The notes under the pieces: model-generated
The model's database searches: none
Seen by the model: the letters and a program-made list of their open reading frames with translations, nothing else
What the model was told of the DNA's origin: nothing
Shown: positions 18,399 to 31,233 of the stretch, piece by piece
How the letters are laid out: every line of letters starts with the position of its first letter
Position numbering within the stretch: the first letter of the stretch is position 1
Program-made: the position numbers and the translations under genes
Source of the DNA: Maea johnstoni
Taxonomy: Eukaryota; Annelida; Polychaeta; Spionida; Magelonidae
Assembly (NCBI GenBank): GCA_963942565.1
Contig: OZ012698.1
Span: forward strand, 31,375,194 to 31,439,193
Reading direction: 5' to 3'
Length of the DNA stretch: 64,000 bases

Positions 18399-18545
18399 CC
18401 AATTGTATTGTATTGTATGTTTATTGACTGTACGGCGAGGTACAAAACCATAGCAAATACAGGCATTTTGTGTACAAAAGGAACATAGTAACAGTGAACA
18501 TATATACAGCTCCCTCAAAGGGAAGAAACATAAACTAAATAACGA
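18399..18545 (-). mobile_element. Retroelement 3'-end fragment with (ATACA)n tail
   Basis: On the minus strand it reads '...gtcaataaacatacaataca' followed by repeats of ATACA, i.e. an AATAAA-like signal and a pentanucleotide tail. Relatives lie at 6925, 33288, 34318 and 36885, and on the plus strand near 51235-51275. The parent element is not identified. Confidence 0.5.
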
Positions 18546-20752
<2,207 letters not shown>

Positions 20753-20946
20753 TTAATCCTTCCAATGCTGGGGCTACTTTCGTCCAAAGCACAAAACCAT
20801 CTTAACCCTGTCATGCTGGTATTCATTGGATAGCTCTCGTTGAGCACCTTTAAATGAGTACCCATGTGTCAGGGTTTTAATCATTTTGAAGTTTTTTTGC
20901 ATCATTTTGTATTGGCCAAATAAGCAACCAGCAGCATAAGGGTTAA
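20753..20946 (-). mobile_element. piggyBac-like MITE family A
   Basis: TTAATCCTTCC at the left end and 'gcagcataagggttaa' at the right. Internal order matches the copies at 30395 and 62478. Confidence 0.75.
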
Positions 20947-21351
20947 TGCAGGTATATTAGGTTTAAAACTTCATTTATGCTTGAGATGTTGTCATTTGTG
21001 ATATTGCTAGTTAAGAATGGATTAATACCCATTCTTACATGACTGTATATGTATTACTTTGACATATGCTCGTGGAGGATGTTTGTATCATAGCATGAAA
21101 CTTCTATTTGTTTGATGAATTATTATGATGATGAGAGAAAAAATAACATCCGCAAGTTAGAGAATTCAAAGAAGGATTAGGTATGCAATGCCTTTTACAC
21201 GTTACAACCCCTTTCCAAAGTATTAAGGGAGGTCATGGTTCTATTCATACTCTGCTATTTATATATTGTAAAATATCAAAGTGATATCGATAAGGTTCGA
21301 AAGCCCAATCACACTCAAATGGGTCTACGCTATCCTCTCATATGCATGATG
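20947..21351. other. Non-coding stretch
   Basis: Nothing recognised beyond A/T-rich unique sequence. Confidence 0.4.
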
Positions 21352-21561
21352 TACTGTAAATCATTTATGTATAGCGGGATCAATAAGATAGCGATAATAG
21401 CGCTCTGCCCATATGCGCTATTGTGAACCCCGCTTTTAGTAAATTCCTAATTGAACTTGCTGCTGCTGTTCCCGATTATCGCTATACTTAGATCACGCTA
21501 TCAAGGCAGTAACGTAATTGCGCTATATAATGTTCACGCCATATTTAAGTGATTTACAGTA
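21352..21561 (+). mobile_element. MITE family F, copy 1
   Basis: Ends 'tactgtaaatcattta' and 'aagtgatttacagta' are inverted repeats. The interior shares 'caataagatagcgataatag' and 'tgttcacgccatatttaag' with the copy at 27785. Confidence 0.85.
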
Positions 21562-22010
21562 TGTACTTTTGTACGCCTAGTCATGTACCTGTTTTGCTAT
21601 AATATGGTAAAATATCAAGAGGATGCAAAACCTATGTCATCCTTCAGAGGCGTGTACTCCTTGTCAGCCATGCTCATTTTCTTACATTCTCTTTTCAAAC
21701 GGAATTAAGTATCTGTATGTACGGAGAGATGAGTTATGGAATAGAAAGTCTATTCTATTCTTCCTTTTAAATATGATCTGTTCTGTTATATCATATAAGT
21801 ATGTTTTCGGAATTTGTTTACAGCCAATTTGAGTACATACACATACAAACATTGGAATATTGAGAAAGTTTGAACCCCCAGATCGCTTTGCAACTGTATG
21901 TACACTTCGTGACTTACTTGCCAGTTCATTACGTAATCTACGTCTGTGATGCTTTTCTGAAAAGTGAGCTTTGTGTCTGCTTTGTTACGGTATAGTTGTT
22001 GAGTATCTAG
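21562..22010. other. Non-coding stretch
   Basis: No gene or known repeat recognised. Confidence 0.4.
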
Positions 22011-22190
22011 TACAGTACAGACATTTAATTCCTGCACCAGTCGACCGGACGTCTGCCAGTGCCTGGTTGTACAAAACGCCCATGGATGGTGTGTCAAAAA
22101 TATCAGCAAAGGACATCAATGACACACGTAACTTGCAAACCAAAGCTTTATTCAGTTCTGAGGTAACCCATGCATCAATACCCTGAAAAC
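22011..22190 (-). mobile_element. MITE family D, truncated
   Basis: The left end 'tacagtacagacatttaattc' type sequence and the following 170 bp match the reverse complement of 24780-24970. The other end is missing and is replaced by a partial family B sequence. Confidence 0.7.
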
Positions 22191-22192
22191 TA

Positions 22193-22336
22193 AAGCAACA
22201 CAATGTTTGAGGGAGAGTTGTTTGACTTCTGATCAATATTTCTCCTTCAAATGTTTTCCAGAAAATGCTTCTGTAGGTAAAACATTTCCAAAATTGCCAG
22301 GCATGTTTTGGCTGCTCTGAGTGTTAATGGGTTAAG
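22193..22336 (+). mobile_element. MITE family B, partial
   Basis: The segment with 'gagggagagttgtttgac' through 'gagtgttaatgggttaa' matches the end of the 60078-60306 copy. Confidence 0.55.
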
Positions 22337-22994
22337 TCGGATCTTCACGTATCCCGGACAAAAGCTCTGTTCCCGCATTGTTCCAATCTAATTTGATGTT
22401 TAAGAGTGTATGTCACTAATATCGGACACAGACTATTATCCGAGGTATAAGTAAGGTTTTTGAAATGTGTATCTAATTATATATATGAATTCATTCAGCC
22501 GATACTCAAATGCATAACCTATTGCCCTGGTCTATAAATGTATGCAAGTAAAAATATGGTTGGATTGTGGAACGTGTAGCCTGTAGATAGATTCTAGACC
22601 ACTGGTTTACATAACCTACATACATACATACATAACATAACTTAAGCTTACATACTCCGTAACATAACATACATACTCTGTAACACCAATACCCTCCCCT
22701 CACTATACGTGAGCCAAACCAGCGAGAGTATTCGTAGCCAAAGCGTGGCGCTCTTCTCTGGATTTCTGTATTACGCAAGTAGCCTACGTCACCGTTGTAG
22801 AATATGCCGGTATTACCATGGATGTTGCTTAGGATACGTTCATATGACTCCAGGCAAATACACCAATTAATAATAACAGGTTCTATTCAGAGACTTTTCG
22901 AAGCAGACTGGCGCCAGCTATACCCGTGGCAAGTGGTTGTCTTAGAGGGGTAGCGAGATCATGTCTTAGAAAACGTCAAATAAAGTTCCCGAGT
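22337..22994. other. Non-coding stretch with (CATA)n patch
   Basis: Near 22610-22680 is a CATA-rich run. The end reads 'aaataaagttcccgagtag' leading into the (TAG)n satellite, which resembles a retroposon 3' end. No gene was recognised. Confidence 0.45.
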
Positions 22995-23009
22995 AGTAGT
23001 AGTAGTACT

Positions 23010-23065
<56 letters not shown>

Positions 23066-23078
23066 TGTAGTAGTAGTA

Positions 23079-23136
<58 letters not shown>

Positions 23137-23158
23137 AATTAGACTAGTAGTAGTATAC

Positions 23159-23217
<59 letters not shown>

Positions 23218-23285
23218 ATAGTAGTAGTAGTAGTAGTAGAAGTAGTAGACTAGTAGTAGCAGTAGGTTAAGTAGTACTAGTAGTA
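22995..23285. repeat. (TAG)n satellite
   Basis: About 290 bp of TAG triplets with occasional interruptions. The poly-Val and poly-Tyr ORFs here are satellite translations. Confidence 0.95.
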
Positions 23286-23358
23286 TAATTATTACTAGGT
23301 GTTGTTGTTTTTGTTGTTGTTGTAGTTGCTGTATGTCTCCTCCTACTTCGACCATCTG

Positions 23359-23585
23359 GGATCCACCATGGCCTAGTGGTAAATACATCTGGCTCCCAAG
23401 CATGAGTTCGTAAGTTCGAGTCTCCGCTCGGTCCCCAAAATCGCGTGTTGTTCTGGTTGCTATATAAATGTGCGGCGTTGTGGAGTACTGTTTATGGTCT
23501 TTCTGCAACTGAAAGAGAATGGAATTTCGACATGACCTTAGCTGTTGAAAGCGACATAAAACCCCAATCCTTCTTTGCTTCCTAC
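23359..23585 (+). mobile_element. SINE family 1 copy with satellite tail
   Basis: The head has A-box-like 'tggcctagtggta' and B-box-like 'agttcgagtctcc'. The body has 'tataaatgtgcggcgttgtg' and 'tttatggtctttctgca'. It is followed at once by trinucleotide satellite. Confidence 0.85.
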
Positions 23586-23683
23586 TACTACTGCAACTAT
23601 TATTATAATTATAACTATTACTTTTGTTGTTGTTTTTGTTATTATTATTATTATCATTATTATTATTATTGTTATTATCATCC

Positions 23684-23730
<47 letters not shown>

Positions 23731-23743
23731 GCGACTGCGACTT

Positions 23744-23800
<57 letters not shown>

Positions 23801-23850
23801 TCATGACTACTAGAGCTACTTCTACTACTACCATTACTACTATGTTAGAA
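23586..23850. repeat. (ATT)n and (CTA)n satellite after a SINE
   Basis: ATT-rich then CTA-rich runs directly continue the 3' end of the SINE at 23359-23585, as if grown from its tail. Confidence 0.9.
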
Positions 23851-24695
23851 CATTTCAAACTCGTTCCGACACGACGTGCGCTTTAGGTGTTACTCAAAAG
23901 CTTCTAGCAAATTTGATCAATATATGACGCGAACTGTTACATGAAATGTGTACATGTGCGCTAGAAACTCAATTAGTTTTTATCATAAAATACGGCTCAC
24001 CAGTTTTATCGTCAAAGTAGATAATTTCTAACTTAATAGAAAAACTTTGACATATCACCTATAAGCACTCATGGTATTTTCAAATTAGTATCAACCCTTG
24101 TTGGTCACCTAACTGGATTTTTTATTGTCACTTTGACCTACACTATGCTCTAACAATTTACTCATGGTACTAAATAGAAATTATGTTTATCAGCTGCCAT
24201 ATGTGGTTGAATCAGTTTCAGTTGTTCATGGGCATAGTATCCGGGGTTTAGGTAAGACTAAATACGTATGCAGAATTGAATATTTATTTAGGTAGAGGTG
24301 TTGTAACTGTTCTGTCTAAACCTGTGTCCCCACCCTCATACCTGGGCGCTGGGCTGTCTGACCAATCCTGAGTGTCCAGGAGAATTGACCATTTTAGCGC
24401 CATATCGCAGCTTAACCATTTGTCAACTACAAATTTGCAAAGATCATCAGGCAAAACATGTCGGGAGATATTCAACTGTGCCTGGTAATAAACCATGACA
24501 TGGTACTACCTATTCAGCATTAATAAGCTGACAATGTAACCCCCAAATAGAGTATGAAATAGTGAGATGTTTGCATTGGCAGGGGAAGAGAATTAGGCAA
24601 TGTTCACGCTTCAGCCTTGTTTCATTTCAAGCAGCAAACTGCCCAATGCAAGGTCAAACATGGTGAAAGTCAGTGAAAAGGCAGATGACCAGATG
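23851..24695. other. Non-coding stretch
   Basis: No gene, tRNA-like box or recurring repeat was recognised. Confidence 0.4.
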
Positions 24696-24970
24696 TACAG
24701 TGCCGACATTTAATTCCTGCACTAAATGCGTGGGCAGTCCGGGCATAATACACGACCGTACGCTCAATTACCCCCCCCCCCCCTCCCCCCAGTTTCCAGG
24801 GCATGGATGCATGGAGGACCTCACAACTGAACGTCGCTTTGATTAGTAAGCTACTTGGGCTATTGCTGTGCTTGGCTTACTTTTTTGACATGTTATCAAT
24901 GGTTGTTTGTACAACCAGACACTGGGAGACGTCCGGTCGACTGGTGCAGGAATTAAATGCATGTACTGTA
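24696..24970 (+). mobile_element. MITE family D, full copy
   Basis: Starts 'tacagtgccgacattta' and ends 'ttaaatgcatgtactgta'. The terminal inverted repeats also include 'attcctgcac' and 'gtgcaggaat'. It carries a C-rich run at about 24772-24790. Confidence 0.85.
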
Positions 24971-25327
24971 CCCCTTGCAGCAGCACGGCGAACAAACCGG
25001 CCGCAGAGTGTAAGGCCACTAGACACTATTGCTGCTCAGGGTTAAATTGTGATGATTCAGAAGTTAGTGGTTGAGTATCCAGAACTCAGCTAGTGTGTGG
25101 TGGGGCACAGCGAAATCTACAAGTGCAGTGTGGTAGACCGCTAGACCTTGGGGCACTGCATCATGTTTGGCGATCGAGTCCTGAGGTGGCATAGCATATT
25201 GCCATGGTGGCATCATCTTTGTGTTCTCCCCATGTAATTCTGGTCTACTACTCTACTACGTATGGCCTGACCTTCGATTCAGCCTAACGTAACAGAAAGA
25301 GGTGTCGATCAAACAGTATATATATAC

Positions 25328-25328
<1 letters not shown>
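24971..25328. other. Non-coding stretch with dispersed-repeat fragment
   Basis: Around 25080-25165 lies sequence related to the repeat at 1428. No gene recognised. Confidence 0.4.

Positions 25329-25409
<81 letters not shown>
25329..25409. repeat. (TA)n tract
   Basis: About 80 bp of TA, followed by a short (TG)n. Confidence 0.97.
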
Positions 25410-25423
<14 letters not shown>

Positions 25424-26000
25424 ATGGATGTATTGAATGGGTGTATTGCGCAATAGCCATTCAAGTCACATTAGATATAGATAGGAATTTGAATAGAATT
25501 GAGTTACTTCATCAAAGCAAAGATCAAAGATATTTCTTAAAATAAATGGAGCTTAAAACATTCCCTTTATTTTGAAAAAAAATTGAATTATCAGACGACC
25601 CTATAGCTCCAGGACAGATCGGTAGCCAAAGTTTAGGTCCACATGTTGCACATGCGCAAGATCAATAACTGTGACATCACCTTGGAAACCGGTTTGCACG
25701 AGCTAGAGAGAGTGTATTGGTGGATCTAGTCCACATAGACAAGATCTGCTTATTGATGTTTAATGTGACACCTGATCCAAGGCCACAAAGAACATTATCT
25801 TGTTTCTTATCACCTGATATGTTTAAGAAAATGAACCATGACTTATTGGGTTTAAGTTACGCCTGAAGACTTGCGTGTGCGAATATCGCCAGCTGAGCCC
25901 ATTGGTGTCGAGTGGAAGCTGAGGTCATAGAGTAGCGTAGCCCAAGGCTTTTACTAGAACAGAGGTTTTGAAAGCATGTTTTTATGATAAAGTAAAGAAG
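25410..26000. other. Non-coding stretch
   Basis: No gene or repeat family recognised. Confidence 0.4.
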
Positions 26001-26227
26001 AAATGGGGTTTTAAGTGGCTTTCAACAGCTTAGGTCATATCGCGACAAGATAGAAATCTGGAACCGGGAAGGAATTCGGTCGCAGAAGGACCGTAGACAA
26101 ACTACCACAATGCCGCACTATTATATAGCGACCAGGCCAACCTGCTCACGGGGATCCAGCAGAGACTCGAACATGCAAACTCACGCTTGGGAATCAGGCA
26201 TCGTAACCACTAGGCCACGGCGGATCC
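26001..26227 (-). mobile_element. SINE family 1 copy
   Basis: Read on the minus strand, it starts 'ggatccgccgtggcctagtg', has B-box 'atgttcgagtctc', then 'ctatataatagtgcggca' and 'ggtccttctgcgacc'. The tRNA-like head is the best preserved of the family. Confidence 0.85.
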
Positions 26228-26514
26228 CTAATATTATATGATATTGTCAGTTGCGCTGTCAGCATATTATACTTAAATTCCAAGCGTTATTAGATTATAT
26301 GGTCTGCTAGTTTATGATACCGTCGGTCAACATCTTAAATAACCCGAATAAGAGCAGAGGCTTCTGGGTAAATATCAGGTCATAGGTCGCAGTAGGGGAG
26401 GGACACACCTCTTGGACATTGAATCTTGAGTTTTAACTTTCGGAGGTAGAAGAGATAAAGACCAGCTAATTACTCCACCTTTCAACCATCTTTCACTCCT
26501 ACCTGGGGTCAAAT
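26228..26514. other. Short non-coding stretch
   Basis: Nothing recognised. Confidence 0.35.
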
Positions 26515-26670
26515 CACGACCGGAAGAAGTGAGAAAATTGCAAGTGCCCTGGGGCTTGGTGTTGGTTTTCGCTGGGTACTTCGGATTCCTCCACCACTTA
26601 CAGCTTGCTAGTCACGACAATATGGCAAAATGCAGAAAACGTGACGAAAACTGAAATTCCAAATACCCAC
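26515..26670 (+). mobile_element. SINE family 2, headless copy
   Basis: Contains 'ggttttcgctgggtacttcgg', 'cctccaccacttacag', 'gtcacgacaatatggc' and 'gtgacgaaaactgaaattcc', the body and tail order of the 39080 copy. Confidence 0.7.
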
Positions 26671-27784
26671 GTGTCCTAGGTCAGAGTACTGAGTTTCTCT
26701 TGGCCTGCGGTTGGTGAACGGCATCCCCCCTGTGGTACCAGTTACATGTAACTGGACACCTTAAAAGCTTTTTGTGTATGTGATATCTCCTGGGCGAGTA
26801 TGTCACATACACCACAGACCTTGGGACCACTCTATCACCTATATCAAAAGAACGTTAGTTCATTCATTCGCACTGTTTGCTTGGATATTACACCAACTTA
26901 TATAAGACCAATCTGTAAGTTGACACAAGCGGTTTGCCAATTGTGAATAAGCATTTGGATTTGTCCAAATATATTGATAGAGCTTTCGAATCGCGTTTAA
27001 ATACACAATGTCTCGATTATTGGAAAACAATTAATTTATCTATGAGGGGAACGTGAGGGGAACGTGAGTGGAACGAGGTGAGAAGGTACTATGCAATTTA
27101 TCTGGGTTTTGATAAAGCTCCGACTGCCCTGGTGATATGACAATTATGCGATAAAATCTTACATCACGACAGTATTATGATACGAATTTCAATGCAAACT
27201 GGTTGCTGGTGCATTTTATAATCCTCCTCAAAATGTTATCAAAACGCATATCAAACGAAAGAGTTATCCACAAAGTTGCCCTGGACCAACTTTGTGTTCA
27301 TGGAATTAACAGGTTAAAAGAGAGAAAATAATTACTGCAATTAATCACGTTGCCCGGACAGGTGGATAATCTTACATTATTGCAGGTTCTCGCTCTCAAT
27401 TCCCGAGTGTAGAACCAATACACTACCATGCCGCTTACAGTGATAAGCCTTCTAGTCAATCTACCGCCTGTGTTCCAACGTATTGATCATTCTTAAATCC
27501 TTGTGAAACGTTTATTTTTGAAAGGCAATTTGAAACTTTTTGAAATCGATCGACACCTTTCCAGCCATATGAGACTAAATTAATCAGTAGTTAAATTGTA
27601 ATAATTGGAGGAATCCGGGAGAAAACCATTACATTAAGCCATTGCCCTGGTTACACAATCATATGCCTTAAGTCGCCTTCGAAACACAAATATTTGCATT
27701 GGTAAGGGCTAGCGAGTAGTTTTTGCGCATTGCGTTAGGCCACTAGGCTGTGGGAGTACACCCGATGCGTAGTTTCCCCATGGA
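26671..27784. other. Non-coding stretch
   Basis: No gene recognised. A dispersed-repeat fragment ('taggccactaggctgtggga') is near 27735. Confidence 0.4.
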
Positions 27785-27997
27785 TACTGTAAAACACTTA
27801 ATAATAGCGGGAACAATAAGATAGCGATAATAGCGCCCTGCCCATATGCGCTATTGTAAAATCCCCGTCTTTGTTAAATTCTTAATTGAACTTCCTGCTG
27901 CTGTTCCCGTTCACCGCTGTACTTAGATCACGCTATCCAGGGCAGTACCGTAACTTCGCTATATAATGTTCACGCCATATTTAAGTGATTTACAGTA
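27785..27997 (+). mobile_element. MITE family F, copy 2
   Basis: Ends 'tactgtaaaacacttaa' and 'ttaagtgatttacagta'. The interior is about 85-90 percent similar by eye to 21352-21561, in the same orientation. Confidence 0.85.
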
Positions 27998-28159
27998 ATT
28001 ACTCGCGATGCGTATTCTCAGTATGGTGTTAATACACAGTAGTGATTTATTTTGATGACGGCTATTGCGTGCATTGTCTTTGGTAGATTCCTGGCAATTA
28101 ATCGATTTCAAATTGCGTTATTGATGATCACTATACCACTCACCTCTCTTGTAAATCTG

Positions 28160-28640
28160 TCATGCTTTTCTCTTTCTTTCCAAATGTCTTTCAGTGAAAA
28201 GACCAAGATAAATGATCGTTAGCTTGGTTGAAAAGACAGTTCATGCATAACCTTCTATATTCACAGACTTAAGAATACGAGAACGCTGCACTTTTTAAAT
28301 TTCTTTTATGTAATTAATGAAGGGCCCAAAATAATCCATCAATACCTTGCTTAAACTGACTCTAAACACCTTCTTTCTTTTTTCACAAAGGATAAAAGGA
28401 CGCTGATCTTCTTTTTCATTCTTTATTCTTTTAGTCTGCCAATGAAGAGTTCAAAATCAATGACCTGTAGTTGGGTTAAACAGACACTACAGCATTGTGC
28501 ACATCTGGTCTCCCATTTCCACAAAGCATAAGATTACGCTGCTTTTATTTTCCTTTCTTCTCTTTCAACGAAGTTGCTAAAAAATCAATGCATGATAATC
28601 TGTTGTAAACAGACTACGCATATGGTCTTACATCTTCCTC
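28160..28640. repeat. Degenerate tandem repeat, unit about 120-140 bp
   Basis: Three to four diverged units share, in order, 'cacaaag.ataag', 'acgctg', a T/C-rich run with 'tctttc', 'aaaatcaatg' and 'gtaaacagacta'-like ends. No coding potential. Confidence 0.5.
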
Positions 28641-29421
28641 TCTGCATGTTATTGCCTTCAGAGACAGCGATTGCGTGTCAGTGCTAAGACACGACATAAT
28701 AGGTTAAGCGAGTTTGAGGCAGTGTGATATTTTCCAGGTTCGTGGTGAACTAGATAGATGGATAAGATTGAGCTAGACAAATGCCCCACGTCATAGCGCC
28801 TGAAAGCATGCGAAAAACGGTAAACAAGTCCACAATCATAACTGATAGTACATGTAGCAACATACAACTAAACGTGCACTATGATGACCATTTCCATAAT
28901 CGATATTATGATTAAAAAAACTGAATACTTATCTCATCCTCCAAAAAATGAATAATAGATTAACAACTTGTTATCGCTTAAAACCTAAATTGTTTTTAAA
29001 AAGTCTCCACCTTAATCATTTTGAAATGTTATCAACTGACAAATGTTGCGCTTCGGAGTAACACATTAAACATGTTATGATTAATATCGCATCAACAAAG
29101 CCATGGCAATCATCCCTTAAATCAACTTCCAATAGTGCCCTTGGTAAATTATAATGCTTTTATATTGTGAACACATTATTTGACTAATTGATGTTCAAAG
29201 TCCAAGTCAAACAATTTTTCATTCTCCAAAAAATATATATATATTTTTAATCAAAATTAAGTTCAAAGTCAGACATGATTAGTTGGAGTTATTCTGTATC
29301 ATGCTGGCAACATAAAATATGTCACTTTCTCAGCATCATTGTGAATTTATAGTTGTTTGATCTTTAAAATGAGAAAGTACCTGGCACCAATTGTAGTACA
29401 AAGTTTCCATTGCTGTTGATC
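28641..29421. other. Non-coding AT-rich stretch
   Basis: Nothing recognised. Confidence 0.4.
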
Positions 29422-30016
29422 ACTGTAAATGTATTTATGCCATCTATCTTTGAATAATACTATAAAGGCTTAAAATATAAATGTAAATGTATTTATGCCA
29501 TCTTTGAATAATACTATAAAGGCTTAAAATATAAATGTAAATGTATTTATGCCATCTTTGAATAATACTATAAAGGCGTAAAATATAAATGTAAATGTAT
29601 TTATGCCATCTTTGAATAATACTATAAAGGCTTAAAATATAAATGTAAATGTATTTATGCCATCTTTGAATAATACTATAAAGGCTTAAAATATAAATGT
29701 AAATGTATTTATGCCATCTTTGAATAATACTATAAAGGCTTAAAATATAAATGTAAATGTATTTATGCCATCTTTGAATAATACTATAAAGGCTTAAAAT
29801 ATAAATGTAAATGTATTTATGCCATCTTTGAATAATACTATAAAGGCTTAAAATATAAATGTAAATGTATTTATGCCATCTTTGAATAATACTATAAAGG
29901 CTTAAAATATAAATGTAAATGTATTTATGCCATCTTTGAATAATACTATAAAGGCTTAAAATATAAATGTAAATGTATTTATGCCATCTTTGAATAATAC
30001 TATAAAGGCGTAAAAT
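29422..30016. repeat. 54-bp minisatellite, 11 copies
   Basis: The core 'aatactataaaggcttaaa' recurs every 54 bp, with anchors at 29467, 29521, 29575 and so on to 30007. The units are nearly identical. Copy 1 has a 4-bp duplication ('catctatctttg') and copies 3 and 11 carry GGCG in place of GGCT. Since 54 is a multiple of 3, the minus strand stays open as an 18-residue repeat, but there is no sign of a real gene. Confidence 0.95.
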
Positions 30017-30394
30017 GTGCCACTGTAATACCATTTTAGTTGGAATGGGGTTAAACATTTTAGATGACAAATATCTCGTCTAAATTATGTTTTTTCTTTG
30101 TATTTTTGTTTTGATATTCGTGTTTGAATTTCCTATTGTTACTACTTGTATACAACTTTCATGCTGACGGCATAGCCAATCAAATTATTATTATTTTTTG
30201 TCCATTGAATAGGAAGTCATCTTTATCCGTATATTGGGATTCTTTGATCCAATAGCTGTTGCTCTTTCGTTTATAATTCGTCGCTTTCAACTGCATAAGT
30301 CATATCCTATCACTGCGATGCAGACGCAGAGGACCTGGGAGAAATTCCCTCTCTTTCATTAAGTTTCAGATTGGTATGATGCCTGAAATAAGCC
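30017..30394. other. Non-coding stretch
   Basis: Nothing recognised. Confidence 0.4.
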
Positions 30395-30609
30395 TTAACC
30401 CATCCAATGTTGGTGATTCTACTTTTGTCCAAAGAACAAGGACGTAGAGGTTTTTGAAATACATCTAAACCCTGTCATGTTGGTATTCATTTGATATTCT
30501 CTCACTGAGTGCTATCTGATGAATATCTACATGCCAGGGTTTCAGCAATTACTGGCTTTTTGCATGATTTTGTATTGGCAAAATAAGCCACTAGCGGAAT
30601 AAGGGTTAA
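30395..30609 (-). mobile_element. piggyBac-like MITE family A
   Basis: Starts TTAACCCATCC and ends 'ggaataagggttaa'. The interior shows the family features 'gtacttt'-type 'ctacttttgtccaaag' and 'ctgtcatgttggtattcat'. Confidence 0.8.
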
Positions 30610-30616
30610 CAACGCA

Positions 30617-30713
30617 GCAAATCCACCTATAGGGATGAGGAGTATGCGGTGCGCATCTCCTAGATCGCATGCGTGGGAGGCATGTGCCGTAACCACAAGG
30701 TCACGGCGGATCC
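30617..30713 (-). mobile_element. SINE family 1, tRNA-like head only
   Basis: On the minus strand it starts 'ggatccgccgtgaccttgtg' with 'ggttacggcacatgcc'. It abuts the MITE at 30395-30609 and lacks the body. Confidence 0.6.

Positions 30714-31233
<520 letters not shown>

Noticed and set aside
21786-22236. Overlapping ORFs of 71-107 codons
   Set aside because: They cover a truncated family D MITE and flanks; different copies of the element break the frames.
22926-23886. Poly-Val, poly-Tyr, poly-Ile and poly-Thr ORFs (also 2298-2816 and 36014-36433)
   Set aside because: Translations of trinucleotide satellites.
26001-26227. Functional tRNA gene
   Set aside because: It has A- and B-box-like motifs but no foldable cloverleaf that I could complete, and it continues into a SINE body. 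The same holds for 11900, 23359, 35696 and 39080.
29422-30016. CRISPR-like array
   Set aside because: The units are contiguous without unique spacers, and the sequence is a eukaryotic chromosome.
29444-30070. 208-codon minus-strand ORF with an 18-residue repeat
   Set aside because: It is the translation of the 54-bp minisatellite. Since 54 is a multiple of 3, one stop-free unit gives an open frame by itself. No gene context.
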